Source: Peromyscus leucopus (taxonomy: Eukaryota; Chordata; Mammalia; Rodentia; Cricetidae). Taken from it: a DNA stretch of 64,000 bases. The DNA is taken from NCBI RefSeq assembly GCF_004664715.2, contig NC_051083.1:121276971-121340970 (forward strand), written 5' to 3'. Below the pieces are notes generated by a model that saw only the letters and a list, made by a program, of their open reading frames with translations, was not told the origin of the DNA and ran no database searches. Below, one piece after another: positions 10,702 to 21,939 of this stretch (position 1 is its first letter; each line of letters begins with the position of its first letter). Made by a program: the position numbers and the translations under genes.

Positions 10702-12465
10702 ATATATAGTGATTGGTGGTTTCATCTTTCCCTTTTGAGGGAAATTTCCAAACCCTAGTTCTTGCAATATAAGATAGATATATACTAGAGCTTTATAAAT
10801 TGTGACTAACATTGGCAATACATTGGTTGTTGTTTATAACGTTTTGAAAATATATGGAGGAAAATATCCCATAGTTAATCTTTGAGATAATTTTTTACCC
10901 CTTTTAGTCTAGTCTGTTATGTTAAATGCCCATATTTTCTAAGTATATTAAAGAAAACAATAAAACATTAATAAATCTTAATCTGCTCACTGATTCACCA
11001 AATGTGAACCAAACCTTTTCTCTTTGGAAAATACTGTGATATTGGAGTGGGTAAGACACATCCTTGCTGAGAAAATGGAAGGTTCCAGGAATAGGTGTCA
11101 TGTAAAGGGAATGATGAGATGGGTGTCAAGACATAAAGAACAAGTAGAGAGAAGGAACAAAGGAGGAGGCGCTCTAGTTATCAGAAGTTTGTGAAAAATG
11201 CATTTTGAGGCCTTAGAAACCTGTAAAACTTTGGGCGTGAATTTTATATTAAGCTATGAAAAGTATCTTGGGGGTGAATTTTCCATTAAGCCATAAAAGT
11301 TATCATAGGTCACAATTTTGGTATTAGAGGAAAAGAAAAGTCTGAAATGAAAATTGCTCTGAGAAGTTCCCTTGAGATTCTGGCTAAACCAGAGAGGAAT
11401 CCCTAGCCGCTTCCTGTGTGGAGAGTGCTTGAGTCTTGTCCTGGCTCACCTGAACTAAGTGCATGCACTGGGTTTCCCATGCAGAAGGGTACTGATCCGG
11501 TGGGTTGCTGCCTAAAACCATCCAATACATCATTCTTTCCCCTGCTCTGGGAGTCAGAGCCCTCTCTCTTACAATGCATTAAAGTAGGTGTTCTTGACTG
11601 CTATTTGTACTAATTCAAACACGGCCAAGGCATACTTTTCATTGTTTTGTTTTATTTGTGTATGATTGTGTATGTGTGTGTGTTTTCTGATTTAGTGTCC
11701 TATTCCCCGTTGAATTGCATCTTCTGACATACTCTGGATAACAACAACAAAACCAAGAGGAGTGAATGGCAGGATCTGGGTCAAAATAATAATATTCAAG
11801 CTAACTTCCATTTATCAACCAATATCTTTGGGCATGGTACCAGGTGTTTACTGTCAATGCATTCTCACTGTGCTGCCGCATTTCTCTCCTGCTTCTAAGA
11901 GAATAATCAAAGGCTTCCAGTTCTTAAGAATTATTCAAGCATCACATAGCCGAAATATTCCAAGACTGGACAAGAGTTTATCTAGCGTACATATTGCTCC
12001 GTTCCTCCCATCTGAAGTCAGGCCTTTGTTTCTTACTTCATTTGTCACAATTACAAAATGTCTCTGCTGACTAAAGGACACCGTGTCCAATACTCAAAGC
12101 GGAAATGAGGTTAGTACAATGTGTGATTTGTCTTCACTTTACTACTAGGGTATTCTTGCACTTATTACCAGAAAATTTCATAGCTGGCTATGTCCTATCC
12201 CAGCACTTTCCTGCATCATCATGCCCTACCCTGCTGTTAGTCCTCACATATTCCCATCTAACTCAATAACCTAACTTTCTGACAAGCTCATCACTGTAGC
12301 TGCCTTTAAATGCCATGTCTTTCATACAAGGCTCAGATTCATCTAACCTTGCATTGACCATAATATTACATGCCTCATTCTTAATCTGTTTTGGCTTAAT
12401 GATGGTATCATGTATATAATTTATGGTGAAACTTAATCCTCAGTGAAATAGAATGGAGAGATATG
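10503..12465. other. Unassigned sequence with an AT microsatellite
   Basis: Sequence after the MAGE-like stop could include its 3' untranslated region. Nothing coding recognised; 11180-11620 has the base composition of a diverged LTR but I cannot assign it. Confidence 0.4.
10665..10708. repeat. (AT)n microsatellite
   Basis: About 22 AT units with one phase slip at 10690. Confidence 0.9.
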
Positions 12466-13183
12466 TGTGGTGATATTTTATTTGTGATGAAATGTGGTGA
12501 TATTTTATTTGTGCTTTAATAAATAAAGTTTGCCTGGAAAACAGAGGAAATAGCAAGCCATTTTAAGTAAACAAAGAAGTTACTCAGTGGTAGCACACGC
12601 CCTTAAGCCTATTACTTAGCAGCAGGATCTCTGTGTGTTCAAGGCCAGACTAGGGAACAGAGCCAAGAGTGGGGACACATGCCTTTAATCTCAGTACCAA
12701 CCATAGAGACCTGGAGGTCTATACAGACAGACAGAAAGTGACAGAGCTGTGTAGGAAGAGGAAGTGAGTTAGTTGGCTTAAGATAGTCAATGAGAGGGCA
12801 GAACAGCAAGGCAATAAAGGCATAGGTAGACAGGAAGCAACTGGCATTTGGGAGCTGCAGAGTTGGTAAGGTAAGGTTAGCTGTGACTTTCCCTATTTCA
12901 ACAAGCTCAGTTTGTACAAAAAGAGGCAAGCCTTATATACCCTTCACCCCACCCTGGGGGGAGGTCTGATGAATATGCATCAGCTGATGTGACATGGCTG
13001 CCTCTCATTGGTCCAGGTCATCTCCAGATCATGTTTCAGCTGCTGTTGCTAAGACCATCAGGCAGACCCAGGCTGGCTCTCAGAAAGTATCTTTTTTACT
13101 TGTTTGAGCCTTCTAGCCCTAAAGCCCTTTATGGATGAGTCCGTGTTTTTTATTTAATAAGACCATTTAGAAATTCATCTCCA
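12466..13183 (+). mobile_element. ERV solo LTR, family B, with internal insertion
   Basis: Second copy of the LTR at 1876-2365, with TGTGGTGATATTTTATTT at the 5' end and TTTTTTATTTAATAAGACC near the 3' end. It is split by about 240 bases of unrelated sequence at 12899-13140. The 3' end is diverged, so the exact end is uncertain. Confidence 0.7.
12899..13140 (-). mobile_element. Unclassified LTR-like insertion with TATA-like box
   Basis: Replaces a short stretch of the family B LTR. On the minus strand it contains GTATATAAGGCTTG (about 12930-12943), which looks like a promoter TATA box. Possibly part of another LTR; family not recognised. Confidence 0.4.
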
Positions 13184-13449
13184 GGTGTGGTCTCTTGGAA
13201 TATGATTTAGTCATGAAAGTGAAGCACTCATGAATAAATTTAGCACTCTTACAAAAGGGGTGGAGTTTGAAGAGAGAGATCTTTCTTTTTCTTCTGTCCC
13301 TTCTGCCATGCAATGAAACATCAATCCTTCTGTCTGGGAGATACCCCCACACAGTACTGCCTTAGAAGCCGATAGCAGCTCTTACCAGATATCTTACTTA
13401 GTTGACTCTTGGTCTTGAAATTCTCAGCCCCTAGAGGCTTTAAAAAAAC

Positions 13450-13562
13450 TTTAAATAACATTTTTTTTCATTTATTTTACATACTGACCACAGTTTCTCC
13501 TCCCGCCTCCCCTTCCACTCCTCCTCTGCCTCCATTCAGAAAGGGGCAGCCTCCCATGGGCT
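13450..13562 (-). mobile_element. L1 3' end fragment
   Basis: Antisense L1 3' UTR: T-rich start, then CCTCCTCTGCCTCCATTCAG and CCTCCCATGGGC, typical of the pyrimidine-rich rodent L1 3' UTR. Confidence 0.6.
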
Positions 13563-16240
13563 TTCCCTAGAGGCATTTTATCGCTTGCACATTCTAAAGT
13601 TTAGAATTAGGCAATGACATCAAGAGTTATGGGCTTCCTATGGATATGATTCATAAATCCAATACACCAACAGAACTCTAATCCTTTGCAGGAAGAAGAA
13701 CCACAGACTTGTTCAAATGTTTATGAGCCAGTGTGGGGCAGCATCTCTTTCTTAGCCTCTCATCTAGTGATGGGACCAGAGGAAAAAAATTCTAGAGTTC
13801 TTAAGGAAGACTGTATGTAAAAATCAACCCAGAGACCCAGAATAATTGCTGCTACTCAGCCCTGAATTCAGAGTTCAGTATAGCCTAGAGAAGGGTCTAG
13901 GAGGAGAGAAGGTGTGAATCTGGGTAATCAGTGTAGTCATGATTCAAGATACTGTACATGAATAGATATTTCAAGGTTGTATAAGGAGGCAGGTCTAAGA
14001 AGTAGTCCAGGGGCAAACACCACTTCCTGTTGTGCTCTAGTGGTTAAATGCATTGTGGCCAATGTACAGGAGCTGAAAGCTGTCTTGATTCCTACAGGAG
14101 GGTATATGTTTCTCCTCTGTGTGATTCATCCTTAGAAGCTGGAGCTGTGTAATTGAGCATCATGAGTGATGGATGCTGCAGATGAGACAGGTAGGAAATA
14201 CAATAAGAAGTAAAAGAACTATGCTGTCCAAGAAGAAGGAACTGAAGTGAAAATGCCATGAATCTAATTGCTTTAGTAACACTGAAGGTATGACTCAGGT
14301 GAACACGCCTTGAAAATATGATTCAGATGTTATCTTCAGCTTTTACTGCCTCCCTTGGGCTCTGAGATCACAACACTTTGGAGAGTGATTGTCTTTTGGC
14401 TGTTACTATTGGCTTACACTGCCACTATATACTATTGCGAGTAGAGGAGGGCTCCAAGGTACAGGCATTTTCAGGGTAAGTGGGAAACCAGTGGGAATGA
14501 ACTGGTTATTCATGATATTAACAGAAATCTATGTGTTCCAAGGCAGAAAGTACTTCAAACAATGCTGTTGAAAATATCTCCAAATCTAAAAGAGTGGTTT
14601 ACGACTGAGGATGAAGCATCCTTATTGACACCTAGTGGTACTTTCCCATGGGAATTCTGAAGTTACATGAGCAATGGTGGTACTTTTGGTTTTCTCCCTA
14701 AAGGTAGAAAACATGCATGGTGGTGATATGCTCAGTATTTTGAATCTGTGAATGTGACCCTCTGATACTTTTACTTGTCCATTCATCTGGAAAATATTTA
14801 TTTAATGCATATTGATGGAGAAAATAACCTTAATTTGACCTACAGGTTAGGTTAGGCTGCATCAAGAGAGGTCAATTTGATAATAAAGATCTAGAGGAAA
14901 AGAACATTCATATACATATAGCAATCTCATCTTCTGAAAGCATAAGCTGTTTTCAAACACTGCCACATAAATCCTAATAAAGCCAAAGAGCAATGGAAAG
15001 AAAGAAAATACACAGAGAAATCTTCTTCCTTCCCTCCTTCCCTCCCTCCCCATCCTTCTCGACACACATTTACAAGTTTGTGCTTATGCACATGTATTTG
15101 TGAGTGAATACTAATGTGTGTGTTGTTAGTATTCAATGTCAGGTCAGTTATAAGTCTCTGGTCCTGTAAATGCTATCATTCAGACATCTAGCAGCCCTAC
15201 AATAACTACAGTTCTTTTAGGCAAACAAAGTGGTTGGAAGTAATATTTTGTCCAAGTACCTAGAGGCCTTATTCTACCATCTATCCTTGGTAATTTTTGG
15301 GCAGTGGTTGTCCAAATTTTACATGAGGGACTCATCATTCAAACTGAAGTTTTCCATAGAAATCTAGTTAATGAACATGGGGAAGCCAAAGAAATTCTAT
15401 TATATTATTGTGATAATAATAATATCAGAGTTCTGCCCACTCTCTAAACTTTCTTCTTGCTTGGGTCCACTGGGTCCTGATATTCACTGGAAAAACTCCA
15501 GGCTCCTTGTAAGTACAACTAAGAATCAGAAAGACCCTTTGAATCAGAAGACCCTTTCTCAGACCCAGAGTTTATCATAGCCAACTGTGATAAAGAATCC
15601 CGATTTTGCTATTAGAATTTCTGGTACTGTCAGCATCCTGTGACACATCAATCTTTGTATATCCAGCATACCTTGTAATCTATTTCTTATTTTCCAAATC
15701 CTTCATTGCCCTAAAAGCTAAACATACCTACCTACCTACATACATACGTACACTCTGACCCCAGATACTTATTGAATTCCTCCTAATGCATCATCTTCCC
15801 TTTAGATTTTACAGTAACTCTTCTACTGATTCCAGATCCGTATCCATACCTTCCATCTGTCCTTTAAGTTCTTCTACAGGTCAAAGATCCCTGCTACTCC
15901 TTCTGCCAAGCAATAAAGACATCCCTCTGACTTTCCCAGTATGTTTTCTTCTTTTGAACTTATTTTCGGGTCATATTCCACCTCTTTTAACAAGAGTAGA
16001 GAATTTAGATTGTTTTCCTTCAATCTGATATCTTACTTATTTAACATGTTTCACATTCACCTGGATTGATGCTCAAATTGCCTAATCTCAACCCAAATCT
16101 CTTAAAATATATGGCTTAATCCCTTTTCAGAACATAAGGCAAATTTATTCTTATAAGCATTCCATATGTGGAGCTGAGAAAACTAATTTGGGTTTTATGG
16201 CACATACTCTAATAACCATGTTCTCACAGCTTAAATGATA
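13563..16240. other. Unassigned intergenic sequence
   Basis: No gene, RNA or clear repeat seen apart from a short TTCC-rich tract (15025-15050) and TACC/TACA repeats (15727-15748). Open frames are short and carry no recognisable motif. Confidence 0.4.
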
Positions 16241-16244
16241 TTTT

Positions 16245-16475
16245 TTATTTAAAAATATATTTTATTCATTGAGAATTTCAAACATGTATACAATGTGTTT
16301 TGATCATGTGCACCTTTCACTAGCCCTTCTTGTGCCTCTCATACCCCTTCCACCAACCCTGCCTCCCAGCTTTTCTTTTAATGCAGGGAATCCAATTTGT
16401 ACTACCTGTATGTGCATGGGTGTGCAGACATCCAGTGAAACATGAGCAGCCTATTTAAGATTCCCTAGCATGTAT
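16245..16475 (-). mobile_element. L1/Lx-related 3' fragment
   Basis: Contains TGTATGTGCATGGGTGTGCA (16407-16426) and neighbouring text shared with a common rodent Lx-type 3' sequence; related text is at 32200-32560. Confidence 0.5.
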
Positions 16476-16489
16476 AAGATCATTTCTAT

Positions 16490-16675
16490 GGGCTGGAGAG
16501 ATGGCTCAGAGGTTAAGAGCACTGCTTGCTCTTCCAAAGGTCCTGAGTTCAATTCCCAGCAACCACATGGTGGCTCACAACCATCTATAATTAGATCTGG
16601 TGCCCTCTTCTGGCCTGCAGGCATATGTGCAGACAGAACACTGTATACATAATAAATAAATAAATCTTAAAAAAA
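16490..16675 (+). mobile_element. B2 SINE with target-site duplication
   Basis: Complete B2: head GGGCTGGAGAGATGGCTCAG, body CACATGGTGGCTCACAACCA, and tail AATAAATAAATAAATC plus A-run. Flanked by the 14-bp direct repeat AAGATCATTTCTAT (16476-16489 and 16676-16689). The intact duplication suggests a fairly young insertion. Confidence 0.95.
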
Positions 16676-17029
16676 AAGATCATTTCTATTTTAAACTATA
16701 AATTCTCTCTTAAAGGCATGTACTTTACAAAACAAACATGTTTCATTTATTTCATAGTTGCAATTTCTAGTGTTCTTTGTTACTTTTGTATAGTATACAT
16801 ATTTCTACTAGGCCTCATATTCAATTATCTGAAGAATTTCTTGAATAATTCTTATATCACAAAGGTGTTATTGGTGAATTCTTTTGTATATTCTTGTTTT
16901 GTATTGCATTTGAAAAATGTCTATGTCTCACTCACTCCGTTTTTTTTTTTCAAGTTGGTCATTTCTTTATTGATTTTTTCCTTATATAAAATCAGGAATT
17001 ATGTATTATGAAAATTTCACATCTAATAA

Positions 17030-17470
17030 AAAATAGAAGTTTATTGGTACCCCTAGATCTATGCCACAGAGTTAAGTGGCCACTTTCGTACCCTTCCAGA
17101 AGTCCACTTACACACAGTGTCACAGAAAACAGTTCACAGTGCTGTTCTATATCTGACACACACTAAGATACATTCAATCTGCCAGGGCTGGCCGCATAGC
17201 TCTGTAACTCCACTGTAATACCCTACATTAACCTGTAAGCCCCACCTGCCTGCCCAAGGACTAGGGAACTTCCTGGGATGCTGGAAGTTGTAGTTCTTAG
17301 AAAATAACAACTAAATCACATGGTAAAGTATGGTGACCATATGGGTTTTCCTTAAATAGCGCTGTAACACCTGTCTTGGGGCCACTCAGCTAGGAAATTT
17401 CAGGGAGTGGTCCTGACCAAAGTCCATCTTGGTCAGTATTTTACATTTAAATAGATTGCTTCAAATTTGG
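17030..17470. other. Unclassified, possibly LTR-like, sequence
   Basis: GC-richer than its surroundings and bearing a ZNF143/Staf-like motif at 17276-17297. It may be an ERV LTR or a promoter relic, but no family is recognised. Confidence 0.3.
17276..17297 (-). promoter_or_regulatory. ZNF143/THAP11 (Staf)-like motif
   Basis: The site reads GGATGCTGGAAGTTGTAGTT within 17276-17297, close to the conserved promoter motif whose reverse complement is GGCATGCTGGGARTTGTAGT. Binding in vivo is unknown. Confidence 0.4.
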
Positions 17471-17512
17471 CTCCAAATGGTGGAGTTCGTTTTTCTTTGA
17501 TGACTCTCAGGA

Positions 17513-17600
17513 TTAACCCAGCATTTGGAAGCAGGAAGATGGAAGACAAGGAGTTCAAGGCCAATCTGTGCTACATGAGACCTTGAGTCAAAGAACAAAC
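17513..17600 (+). mobile_element. B1 SINE fragment
   Basis: Contains GAGTTCAAGGCCAATCTGTG followed by ACATGAGACC and an ACAAACAAACAA tail. Confidence 0.6.
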
Positions 17601-17633
17601 AAACAAAAAGGATACATTAAAGATCTGGAAAAG

Positions 17634-17811
17634 GGCCGGGCGGTGGTGGCGCACGCCTTTAATCCCAGCACTCGGGAGGCAGAGCCAGGCGGATCTCTGT
17701 GAGTTCGAGGCCAGCCTGGGCTACCAAGTGAGCTCCAGGAAAGGCACAAAGCTACGCAGAGAAACCCTGTCTCGAAAAACAAACAAAACAAAACAAAACA
17801 AAAACAAAAAA
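17634..17811 (+). mobile_element. B1 SINE, full length
   Basis: Begins GGCCGGGCGGTGGTGGCGCA, carries the B1 body (AATCCCAGCACTCGGGAGGC; GAGTTCGAGGCCAGCCTGGG) and an AAACAAAACA-type tail. Both flanks read ATCTGGAAAAGG. Low divergence, so recent. The AGGAAAGGCACAAAGC stretch is the B1 variant I associate with cricetids. Confidence 0.95.
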
Positions 17812-17822
17812 ATCTGGAAAAG

Positions 17823-18000
17823 GAGCCTGGAGAGATGGCTCAGTGGTTAAGAGCACTGACTGCTCTCCCAGATGACCTGGGTTCAATTCCCAGGACCCAC
17901 ATGGCAACTCACAACTGTCTGTAACTCCAGTTCCAGAGGACCTGACACCCTCATGCAGACATGCATGCAGACAAAATCCCAATGTACAAAAATCTTCAAA
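17823..18000 (+). mobile_element. B2-type SINE
   Basis: Head GAGATGGCTCAGTGGTTAAG (17831 on), then CCCAGGACCCACATGGCAAC and a CATGCAGACA-rich 3' part. Confidence 0.9.
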
Positions 18001-18014
18001 AAATAATTCTGGAA

Positions 18015-18172
18015 AAGAACAGGTGGTGGTAGTGGCAGCACAAAAAACCTCAGCACTTTGGAGGCAGAGGTAGGTGGATTTCTAAATTCAAGGCCATCCT
18101 GGCCTACAAAGTGAGTTCCAGGGCAGCCAGGGCTACACAAAGAAACTGTGTCTTGAAAATAAGCAACCAGGA
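18015..18172 (+). mobile_element. B1 SINE, diverged
   Basis: Contains AGCACTTTGGAGGCAGAGGT, GTGAGTTCCAGGGCAGCCAG and GGCTACACAAAGAAACTGTG. Confidence 0.85.
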
Positions 18173-18297
18173 AAAGGATTTCTATTAAAGAACAAAAGAA
18201 ACACTCGAAAATAATTTTTTGAGACATCTCCATAGGATAGCTTTGAACTTAGGCAATCCTCTGGCCTGTCTCTTGAGTACAAAATTTTAAAAAGTAT

Positions 18298-18498
18298 GCC
18301 GGGTGGTGGTGGCGCATGCCTTTAATCCCAGCGCTCGGGAGGCAGAGTCAGGTGGATCTCTGTGGGTTCGAGGCCAGCCTGGTCTCCAAAGCGAGTTCCA
18401 GGAAAGGCGCAAAGCTACACAGAGAAACCCTGTCTCGAAAAACCAAAAAAAATAAATAAATAAATAAATAAATAAAATAAAATAAAATAAAAATAAAA
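18298..18498 (+). mobile_element. B1 SINE, full length, with AAAT-repeat tail
   Basis: Begins GCCGGGTGGTGGTGGCGCAT and ends with (AAAT)n and AAAAT repeats (18447-18498). Flanks AAAAAGTATGCC and AAAAAGTATACC suggest a target-site duplication. Confidence 0.95.
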
Positions 18499-18550
18499 AG
18501 TATACCACCACATTACTGCTAAAATGCATTTGAAAAAAATCAAAGATGTG

Positions 18551-18622
18551 GGCTGAAGTGTAGTTCAGGGGTAGAAAACTTATGAAGTCCCTGGGTTCAA
18601 TCCTTAGCATTCTTCCCACCCC
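18551..18622 (+). mobile_element. ID-type SINE fragment
   Basis: GTGGGCTGAAGTGTAGTTCA then GGGTTCAATCCTTAGCA: the tRNA-Ala-derived ID/BC1-like head with A-box and B-box-like stretches. Not a tRNA gene. Confidence 0.6.
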
Positions 18623-18689
18623 CCAAAAGTTAAAAAGATAAGGATGTTTTTTACTGATATTATCACATTGGAATCTTCCCAGTCACCCC

Positions 18690-18800
18690 TCAGGGTGACA
18701 GAGTTTCATTCATTCTGTAGCCTTACCTGGCCTGGGACTGTCTATGTGGATCAGGCTGGCCTTGAACTCAAAGAGATCCTCTTACCTCCCAACTACACTG
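18690..18800 (-). mobile_element. B1 SINE fragment (antisense)
   Basis: Plus strand reads CAGGCTGGCCTTGAACTCAA followed by GAGATCCTCTTACCTCCC, the reverse complement of B1. Confidence 0.75.
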
Positions 18801-19096
18801 GGATTTTAATAAAGAACATCAAACAGACATAAGCACTCCATATAAAATACAAGTTGAAGCTTTTGGAGTTGACTGATTAAATCACATTATTTTCCGGCAG
18901 TTCAGCCTCCTTATTTAGAGTAAGGAATGCTGGGAAAGGCAGTCCCATGCACCCCTAGGAATAGTCCCTGGGCTTGCACTTTGTGGAAGGATAAAGAGCA
19001 GGTAGTGCAGGCACCTAGTTTATGGTCTGGGCTTGGTCTGTGTCTCACTCCTTTTTAAAAATATTTTTTTTCTTGTGGTTTAGAAACCTTGGTTGC

Positions 19097-19130
19097 ATTG
19101 CTTCTCGGCCTTTTGGCTAAGATCAAGTGT
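19097..19130 (+). pseudogene. U2 snRNA 5' fragment, 3'-truncated retropseudogene
   Basis: 34 bases match the first nucleotides of spliceosomal U2 snRNA (ATTGCTTCTCGG, then CCTTTTGGCTAAGATCAAGT), differing from the usual start by C-to-T at position 3. The fragment is flanked by a perfect 15-bp direct repeat, AGAAACCTTGGTTGC, at 19082-19096 and 19131-19145. There is no A-tail. Exact 5' start, 3' truncation and direct repeats fit the class of truncated snRNA pseudogenes made by reverse transcription and L1-type integration. The last AG of the U2 match overlaps the repeat, so the 3' junction is ambiguous by 2 bases. It lacks the branch-site pairing region, Sm site and 3' half, so it is not a functional U2 gene. 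Confidence 0.9.
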
Positions 19131-19564
19131 AGAAACCTTGGTTGCCATTTTACCTTTAAATATCTTAAGGATATTATCCTATTCTCCTTTGTTTTCATTA
19201 TTTTTTATGGGAAATCTTTCAGCATATTTACATTCTCTAGTTTATCCTTCATATAGTATCTATTTTTTTTCTTCTTAAATGGAAAAAGTTAGCTTCTATA
19301 AAGACGTTCTCTTGGTACTGGTTTTAAGAAGTTTATGATGTACATTTACATGGTTTGCTGCATCTTTATTGTTTCTGAAATTGTTGGCTATCCTTTAAAT
19401 GGTTTTTATGCTACCCTCTTCTCCCTCAAAGGATAATCCACACTACACATCCCTTTAATCTTGGAACAGCTCTACAACTCTCAAATGATACACAAACATT
19501 CTGGAGAAGCTGTGCATCTCACTTTGTTCCTAACCTCTGTCAGGAACCCCTCCCCTCTCATGGG

Positions 19565-19655
19565 CTGTAACTCATGTTAGCCTCAAATTCTTGACTATCC
19601 TCCAGCCTTAGCCTCTTGACTGCTGGGATGACCCATATGAGCCATTTCTCATGGC
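19565..19655 (-). mobile_element. B1-like SINE remnant (antisense)
   Basis: GCCTCAAATTCTTGACTATC and CTCTTGACTGCTGGGATGAC match an old B1/PB1-type monomer in reverse. Confidence 0.55.
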
Positions 19656-19897
19656 AAGACCATCCCTTGGTATGATTCTCATGAAACATAGTATTGCTGC
19701 ATTTGGATGGATCAAATCTTAATCTGTAGTCCTTAAGTAGGGAGAAGAAACTATGGGGTCTCACATGTAGAAAGTGGAGTCTGGAGTCTAGAAACAAGAA
19801 CATAAATGTACATCCAAGTAACTCATTTTTATGCAGGTGCAAGAAAATTATCTTAAAGTGGTGATGAGATTGTTTAATAAAAGCTAGATGACTATAA

Positions 19898-20110
19898 CTT
19901 GTGTATACTGTGTGAAGATGTATTGCTGTGATTAGTGTAATGAAAAGCTGAATGGCCAATAGTTAGGCAGGAGGTATGGGCAGGACTTATAGGAAGAAGA
20001 AAGGTGGTATTGCCAGCCAGACATCAAGAGGAAACAGGAGGTACAAGATGGAAGAGAGGTAACCAAGCCACATGGTAGAGCATAGAGTAATATAAGTGGG
20101 TTCTTTTAAG
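19898..20110 (+). mobile_element. ERV LTR, family A-related, partial
   Basis: Shares ATGGCCAATAGTTAGGCAGG and ACCAAGCCACATGG with the minus strand of 289-671. The 3' part of the LTR is missing; an L1 piece begins within a few bases. Confidence 0.65.
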
Positions 20111-20116
20111 TTAAAC

Positions 20117-20310
20117 CGGGTGCTAGGGAAGTTCCCAGGAATCCACAAAGATGACTCCAGCTTAGGCTACTAGCAATAGTGGAGTGGAGATGGTGCCTGA
20201 ACTGGTTTACTCCAGTAATCATATTGGTGAATACCCTAACTGTCATCTTACAGGCTTTCTCCAGTAACTGATGGAAGCAGATGCAGAGATCCATAGCCAA
20301 ACACTGTGGT
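20117..20310 (+). mobile_element. L1 ORF2 end/3' UTR segment
   Basis: Sense L1 text including AACTGATGGAAGCAGATGCA (20266-20285) and CAGAGATCCATAGCCAA. Probably continuous with 21079-21645 before a later insertion. Confidence 0.7.
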
Positions 20311-21078
20311 GAGCCACAAGAATATATTATAGAGATTCAGCTGTGTATTAAAGCTATACTTTGACCACCCAAGGGTCTGCCAAAAGGCAAGCCACTTAAT
20401 ATGAACATTTGGTGCTATCCAGAAATTCTTTCATGCCCAAATATTTCCAGAACATTTGGCTAACAGTTCAGCTCTGCTCAACTTCAAGGTAACTAACTCC
20501 TCCACCCCCCAAGCTTAGGAGACAAGCTGGCTAGAGACACATAGCTTTGTTTCTTGTGCTAATGAAGCTCAGACCATCCTCTAGCCTTGAGGCCTAGTGG
20601 CTCTCCAGAGCAAATGACTGTGAATAAAAGAGGTTTTTACATATCAAGGTAGAAGGTAGAGAAACATTCCTGAGGAGGCAAAGAACTCTGTTTCCAGGGG
20701 GAGAAGGGGCAGGCATTTTCTGTAGAAGTGGACAGAAAGGCATAACCAGGGAGAAGAGAAGAACACAGAGGTAATGTAGATGGTAAGGCAGAACTTTTGA
20801 GCCAGGAGTAGAGAGTAGTAGAGATGGAGAATGAAGAAACAGAGGATGAAGATGAGGCTGGAAGCATAAGAGCTTAGTCGTTAGCAGGACTATGAGAGGG
20901 AGCTGGATGGAATTGAAGCTATGTAGACAGGCTTTCATCCCAGAGAAATAAGTAGATGGTTAAGGAGCTTGGTGCATCTAGAGTTATTCCTGCCCTGAAT
21001 GCCTGATGGAGCTGTAGCTATATTGATAGAATTTTGTCCTAGAGGAATAAAGTTAACAGACATAAGAGCATAGTGTAT
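20311..21078. mobile_element. Unclassified LTR-like insertion within L1
   Basis: About 770 bases separate two L1 segments that are adjacent in the element. Purine-rich on the plus strand, with AATAAAG-type sequences near the right end (about 21046-21052). Open frames on the minus strand (20594-20938) show no recognised motif. Confidence 0.4.
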
Positions 21079-21645
21079 GTAGATTTTTTCCCCTCAGATA
21101 TCCCATACCAGACATAGTGAAATCCCTGGGACCCCTGGGTAATCAATAAAATACCAGGTCAAGCTCCAGGAGTCTAGGCGAAGAGAGAGAAGAGGGATTC
21201 TATGAGCAAGGGCCATTAAGATCATTATGGGGAAACCTACAGAGACAACCAAACCAAACTAATGAGAACTCATGAAATTTAGACCAACACCTGTGGAGCC
21301 TCTACAGGACTGGACTAGGAGACTTCTGTATAAGTGAAACAGTTGCATAGCTTGATCTGCTTAAGGGGCCCCCTGGCAGTAGGATCAGGATCCATCCCTG
21401 GTGCATGAGCTGGCCTTTTGGTGCCTACTACCTATGGTGGGACACCTCACACAGCCTTGAGGCAGGGGCGAGTCTTGGACCTGCCTCTACTGAATGTTCC
21501 GGGTCTGCTGACTTCCCTTGGGAGGCCTTACCTTCTTGTAGGAGGGAATGAGGGGTGGGTTGGGGGAGGGAGGCTAGAGGGGCAGGAGGAGGAAGATGGG
21601 GATCTGTGATTGGTATGTAAAATGAATAAAAAAATTTCTAAAAAA
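21079..21645 (+). mobile_element. L1 3' UTR and 3' end
   Basis: Sense rodent L1 3' UTR: AGAACTCATGAAATTTAGAC, GGATCCATCCCTGGTGCATG, then a G-rich tract (21545-21600) and a 3' end TAAAATGAATAAAAAAATTT. Confidence 0.85.
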
Positions 21646-21939
21646 AGTGCTAGTGGGGGACAAGCCTAAGCTAAGGCAGAGTATTCATAATTAATAATAA
21701 GTTTCCATGTCATTATTTGCATGTAGGCAGTCTAAAGATAATCCAACAAGAAAGCTTGCTACAGTAACTCCATGTTTACTGCTAGAAACCAAATCTTTGA
21801 GTTTGGGGAAGGAAGGGTGGGATAGTGTGCTGTACTTCACATCAAATTTGTCTAATTTTCATTTATCATTTCTTCAAAATAAATTTTCAATTCCCCTTTG
21901 AGTCTTTTTCTTGAGGTGTCCAACTAATTATGATTTGGT

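Noticed and set aside
16490..18622. tRNA-like sequences
   Set aside because: A- and B-box-like stretches belong to B2 and ID SINE heads; no complete tRNA cloverleaf is present.
19097..19130. Functional U2 snRNA gene
   Set aside because: Only the first 34 nucleotides are present, without Sm site or the upstream and downstream elements of an snRNA gene.
20594..20938. 114-codon minus-strand open frame
   Set aside because: Low-complexity Leu/Ser/Pro translation of a purine-rich repeat-like block; no domain seen.
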